Assembly (NCBI RefSeq): GCF_023283765.1
Contig: NZ_JAKILG010000005.1
Location: forward strand, 1 to 64,000
Direction of reading: 5' to 3'
Length of the DNA stretch: 64,000 nucleotides
From: Shewanella profunda
GTDB taxonomy: Bacteria; Pseudomonadota; Gammaproteobacteria; Enterobacterales; Shewanellaceae
The first letter of the stretch is position 1; the number at the start of each line of letters is the position of its first letter. The notes beneath the pieces are model-generated. The model made no database searches and was not told the origin of the DNA. It saw only the letters and a program-made list of their open reading frames with translations. Positions 60,739-64,000 of the stretch are shown one piece after another. Both the position numbers and the translations under genes were made by a program.

Positions 60739-60766
60739 AAAATGGCCCTAAAAGTAGGGCCATTCT
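60739..60766 (-). terminator. Terminator between yccA and tusD
   Basis: Perfect 10-bp stem aatggcccta/tagggccatt with a 4-base loop and, on the minus strand, a T-rich tail that runs into the tusD start region. Confidence 0.85.
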
Positions 60767-60790
60767 AACGTAAGTTAATCCAAAAGGGGA

Positions 60791-61450
60791 TCAGTCATCG
60801 TTGCCTATGCCCATCAGGTGCAAAATAGCAATAAAGAGGTTTAAAAAATCCAAATATAAGGAGATAGTTGCACGAATATAGTTGGTTTCGCCACCATTAA
60901 CGATACGGCTAGTATCAAACAGGATGAATCCGGTCATTAACAAAGCGAGGCCCGCATTAATCGCCATAAAGGCAACGCTGTTACCCACGAAAATATTGAT
61001 CACCGCTGCAGCAATCACAACAATCAAACCTGCAAACAGAAAACCTCGTAGGAATGAAAAATCTTTCTTAGTGGTTAACGCATAAGCTGATAAAGCAACA
61101 AAAATGACTGAGGTTAAACCTAGTGCTTGCATGATCAACTGTGGACCATTTGCCATACCTGCATAGTGGTTAAGCATATAACCAAGAGATGCGCCTTCCA
61201 TGCCCGTAAAAGCAAACACCCAGAAGATACCCGCAGCAGATTCGGCTTTACGTAATGTCACAAAAAGCAGCACTAGGCCACCAACTGATAAGCCAATGGA
61301 CATTAATGGGCTGATATTGAGCGCCATGGCCAATCCTGCACATAGTGCTGAAAAGGCGAGTGTCATCGATAACAGCATATAAGTGTTTCTAAGAAGTTTG
61401 TTCACTTCCAGTGTTGACGTACTCGCTGAGTACAGAGTTTCTTGAGTCAT
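60791..61450 (-). CDS. yccA: BAX inhibitor-1 family protein YccA
   Basis: The 219-residue, seven-helix membrane protein has the same length as E. coli YccA, a substrate and modulator of the FtsH protease. Typical segments are TGMEGASLGYML and FDTSRIVNGGETNYI. An ATG at 61468 is in frame, but GGAG (61457-61460) is correctly placed for the ATG at 61450, giving MTQETLYSAS. Confidence 0.92.
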   Translation of the reverse strand: MTQETLYSASTSTLEVNKLLRNTYMLLSMTLAFSALCAGLAMALNISPLMSIGLSVGGLVLLFVTLRKAESAAGIFWVFAFTGMEGASLGYMLNHYAGMANGPQLIMQALGLTSVIFVALSAYALTTKKDFSFLRGFLFAGLIVVIAAAVINIFVGNSVAFMAINAGLALLMTGFILFDTSRIVNGGETNYIRATISLYLDFLNLFIAILHLMGIGNDD

Positions 61451-61709
61451 ATTGGTCTCCGTTGACACATTTCCAAACTGATCACTTTGATTTTTGACGG
61501 AAGCTTTAGTTCCCGTAAAACACCTACACTAATGGAGCTTGTACAATAATACCCTACTTAAGGTACAGGTAAAAGCACACTCGGCTGAATAACAAATTGT
61601 TAATATTCATTTTATTTTAAAAACTAATATTCAAGGCCTAGTGATTCGAAATGAATGACAGCGCATCGCTGAGTAAACCAAGTTAAAACTAGGTTAATGC
61701 TTTATAAAA

Positions 61710-62612
61710 CTAGGCCAACCACTCTCGATGGAGCTTGTCTGTATCCCCTAAATAATCAAGCACCCAAGTAAGGGCAGGTGACATTTTGTCTGCATTCCAT
61801 GCAAGACAGCAAGGACTTGTAAGTTTTGGGTTTTCTAACTGCTTCTCGACTAAAGCCCCCGCTTTAATAAACACACTGGCTAAATGTACTGGCATATAAC
61901 CCACACCTAAACCTTCTCGGAAACAATTGATTGCTCGAATCCAATCGGGTACAACAAGCCTACGTTGATTATCAAGCAGCCAGGTCATGCGTTTGGGTAT
62001 TTCTCGCGAGGTATCCTCCAGACAAATCGAAGGAAAAGGGCGTAACTCATCATCCGTTAATGGGCGTTCAATATGCGCCAATGGATGGTTTTTACTCACT
62101 AAAAATGCCCATTTAATATCACCCATATCTTTATATTGGTACACTCCGCCAACGGGAATTGCTGTTGTGGCGCCAATAGCAATATCACTGCGACCAGTGG
62201 CGAGCGCTTCCCATACGCCATTAAAGACTTCAATACGAATAATCAATTCAATATCATGAAAATGACGATAGAAATCAGCGATAAGCACACTGATCCTGTC
62301 TGCACGAACGATATTATCTAAAGCGATAGATAGAGTAGGTTGCCAGCCATTAGCAACCCGTTGGGTACCACGTTTCATTTCATCCATTTGTGTGAGTATA
62401 TATCTAGCTTGCTTCACAAAATGTTCACCCGCGGGGGTTAAGGTGACACTTCGATGATGACGCTCAAATAAAATAACACCCAACTCTTCTTCAATCTGTT
62501 TGATCGCATAGCTCACCGCTGAAGGAACTTTGTGTAGCCGGTGAGCCGCTGCGGTGAAACTCCCAACACGAGCAACTATATCAATGAGTTCTAACGCTTG
62601 TTCCGAGAGCAT
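61710..62612 (-). CDS. punR: LysR-family regulator PunR
   Basis: The 300-residue LysR protein has an N-terminal winged HTH (GSFTAAAHRLHKVPSAVSYAIKQIEEELG) and a periplasmic-binding-like effector domain. Similarity to E. coli PunR (YdhB) is strong, including VFNGVW, AIGATTAIPVGG and DMSPALTW-like segments. PunR activates the purine nucleoside transporter gene punC, which lies divergently here too. The frame opens at 62684, but alignment with E. coli supports the ATG at 62612 (MLSEQALEL). Confidence 0.88.
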   Translation of the reverse strand: MLSEQALELIDIVARVGSFTAAAHRLHKVPSAVSYAIKQIEEELGVILFERHHRSVTLTPAGEHFVKQARYILTQMDEMKRGTQRVANGWQPTLSIALDNIVRADRISVLIADFYRHFHDIELIIRIEVFNGVWEALATGRSDIAIGATTAIPVGGVYQYKDMGDIKWAFLVSKNHPLAHIERPLTDDELRPFPSICLEDTSREIPKRMTWLLDNQRRLVVPDWIRAINCFREGLGVGYMPVHLASVFIKAGALVEKQLENPKLTSPCCLAWNADKMSPALTWVLDYLGDTDKLHREWLA

Positions 62613-62623
62613 AGTTGATATCC

Positions 62624-62676
62624 ATTCCAATGAAAATAATTGATGACATATTTCAAAAATAAACGTTTCCAATGAA
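62624..62676. promoter_or_regulatory. Direct repeats in the punR-punC control region
   Basis: ttccaatgaa occurs at 62625-62634 and 62667-62676, 42 bp apart (four helical turns), between the divergent starts. Candidate PunR sites. Confidence 0.45.
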
Positions 62677-62727
62677 TTTAACAAGTCTTTAGACTGCGCG
62701 CCTTAGTCTATTTGACATGATTATTTT

Positions 62728-63990
62728 ATGAAAACGTCTAGTAACACCCTTGTAAATCTGAAGTTATTTGTATTCTTAAGCTACTTAGCACTCTTGAGTA
62801 TGCTTGGTTTTATTGCAACTGACATGTACCTCCCTGCATTCAAAGCAATTGAAAGCTCCTTAAATAGCACCCCATCACAGGTCGCAATGTCACTTACCTG
62901 TTTCCTTGCGGGTCTTGCTCTTGGTCAATTGCTCTACGGCCCATTGGTCAACAAAATCGGTAAACGTTATGCGCTGGTATTTGGATTAGTTATTTTTGCT
63001 ATTGCGAGTTTATTTATTGCCAATAGCGATTCAATCTTAATGCTCAATATTGCTCGATTCTTCCAAGCCATTGGTGCTTGCAGTGCAGGGGTGATCTGGC
63101 AAGCCATTGTTGTTGAAAAATATGATGCTAAAAAGGCGCAAGGCATATTTAGCAATATTATGCCTCTGGTTGCGCTTTCTCCTGCATTAGCTCCAATCCT
63201 TGGCGCTTATCTTCTGAATGAATTAGGCTGGCGTGCAATATTTATCTCATTGTGCATTATCGCTTTTCTACTGATATTGATGACATTCTACTTTGTTCCG
63301 GGAAAGTCACAGCATAAGCACACTGAGCATATTGCTGTATCTTATTGGCAAATGTTGAAAAATACCCGCTATTTAGGCAATGTTGTGATCTTCGGCGCTT
63401 GTTCAGCGGCATTTTTTGCTTACTTAACCGTGTGGCCGATAGTAATGGAGCAACATGGCTATCAAGCAACTGAAATTGGTTTAAGCTTTATTCCTCAAAC
63501 GATTATGTTCATCGTAGGGGGCTACGCAAGTAAGTTACTGATAAAATGCATAGGCTCCAATAATACATTGAATGTTCTATTATCTATTTTTGCTGCTTGT
63601 GTTGTTTCGATTGCGATGTTTACCCTAGTTTTCCCTGCTATGACAATTTTTCCATTGTTGGCATCATTTTCGATTTTAGCGGCCGCAAACGGCGCAATCT
63701 ATCCGATAGTCGTTAATAATGCGCTACAGCAATTTAAACAAAATGTCGCAAAAGCCGCAGGGCTACAAAATTTTTTGCAGATCACTATTGCATTTGGGGC
63801 ATCGAGTTTAGTGGCTATATGGGCAAACTTAGGGGAAATTGCAATAGGTTGGGGCATTCTTACTTGCGCAGTTGTGGTTGTTTTGGGTTACGTACTTAAG
63901 AGCAAGCAGCAGTGGGGTGATTTTGCCGTTGATTTTACAACTCCCGACCCTGCACGTATTGGAATCAACCACAGAAATGGAGGAAAATAA
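62728..63990 (+). CDS. punC: MFS purine nucleoside transporter PunC (Bcr/CflA family)
   Basis: The 420 residues have twelve membrane helices and the DHA1 features GFIATDMYLPAF and LYGPLVNKIGKR. Similarity to E. coli PunC (YdhC) is clear throughout (VIWQAIV, MPLVALSPALAPILG, ANGAIYPIVV). PunC is an inner-membrane purine nucleoside transporter. The Shine-Dalgarno is weak. The gene ends ten bases before the window edge. Confidence 0.88.
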   Translation: MKTSSNTLVNLKLFVFLSYLALLSMLGFIATDMYLPAFKAIESSLNSTPSQVAMSLTCFLAGLALGQLLYGPLVNKIGKRYALVFGLVIFAIASLFIANSDSILMLNIARFFQAIGACSAGVIWQAIVVEKYDAKKAQGIFSNIMPLVALSPALAPILGAYLLNELGWRAIFISLCIIAFLLILMTFYFVPGKSQHKHTEHIAVSYWQMLKNTRYLGNVVIFGACSAAFFAYLTVWPIVMEQHGYQATEIGLSFIPQTIMFIVGGYASKLLIKCIGSNNTLNVLLSIFAACVVSIAMFTLVFPAMTIFPLLASFSILAAANGAIYPIVVNNALQQFKQNVAKAAGLQNFLQITIAFGASSLVAIWANLGEIAIGWGILTCAVVVVLGYVLKSKQQWGDFAVDFTTPDPARIGINHRNGGK

Positions 63991-64000
63991 AACAGATTGA

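Overview
The window is chromosomal DNA from a gammaproteobacterium, almost certainly Shewanella. This rests on gene order (an aromatic aminotransferase gene facing away from aroA-cmk-rpsA-ihfB-lapAB-pyrF; thrS-infC-rpmI-rplT; trxB / ald / lrp-ftsK-lolA-rarA-crcB-serS; tusDCBE) and on protein sequences close to, but distinct from, the E. coli versions. It has no origin, rRNA operon, CRISPR array, intact insertion sequence or phage.

Region 1 (1-18220) is accessory. After a truncated chemoreceptor comes an arabinan/arabinoside utilisation locus. It holds a secreted GH127 beta-L-arabinofuranosidase, a cytoplasmic GH43, a GPH-family sugar symporter, a secreted endo-arabinanase, a secreted GH43 with ricin-like repeats, a TauE/SafE permease, a TonB-dependent receptor, a large surface lipoprotein (GH43 endo-arabinanase with Ig-like and LamG domains) and an SMP-30 lactonase. 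The inferred route is: polymer cut at the surface by the lipoprotein, oligomers imported by the TonB receptor, trimmed in the periplasm, moved inward by the symporter and finished in the cytoplasm. No arabinose kinase, isomerase or dedicated regulator lies in the window, but a GTATGAY-type motif recurs in the divergent promoter regions. A 107-bp near-perfect palindrome (possible MITE) follows the ricin-domain enzyme.

Region 2 (18274-36281) is core metabolism: aromatic aminotransferase, shikimate pathway, CMP kinase, ribosomal protein S1, IHF-beta, LPS-assembly regulators LapAB, OMP decarboxylase, a 2,4-dienoyl-CoA-reductase-like SDR, an acyl-CoA dehydrogenase behind a 20-bp palindrome, PBP4, phosphatidylserine synthase, a class C beta-lactamase and a DTW-domain protein.

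Region 3 (36387-45341) is mixed: a Tat-exported PhoX phosphatase with Pho-box-like repeats, two unknown small proteins flanking a RecQ-like helicase without HRDC, ecotin, a tandem tRNA-Val(GAC) pair plus a degenerate third copy behind a clear sigma70 promoter, and a tightly divergent norM/ribE pair.

Region 4 (45783-64000) is translation and cell-division core. A thrS leader hairpin presents a CGU anticodon-like loop, infC begins at a rare AUA codon, and rpmI, rplT, trxB, ald, lrp, ftsK, lolA, rarA, crcB, serS, an unannotated-size 40-residue membrane peptide, tusDCBE, yccA and the divergent purine-exporter pair punR/punC follow.

I found no wholly new multi-gene system. The strongest items for follow-up are the 107-bp palindrome, the shared arabinan-locus motif, the thrS tRNA-mimic leader (expected from E. 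coli), the decaying tRNA-Val copy, and the unknown gene / RecQ-like / unknown gene group.
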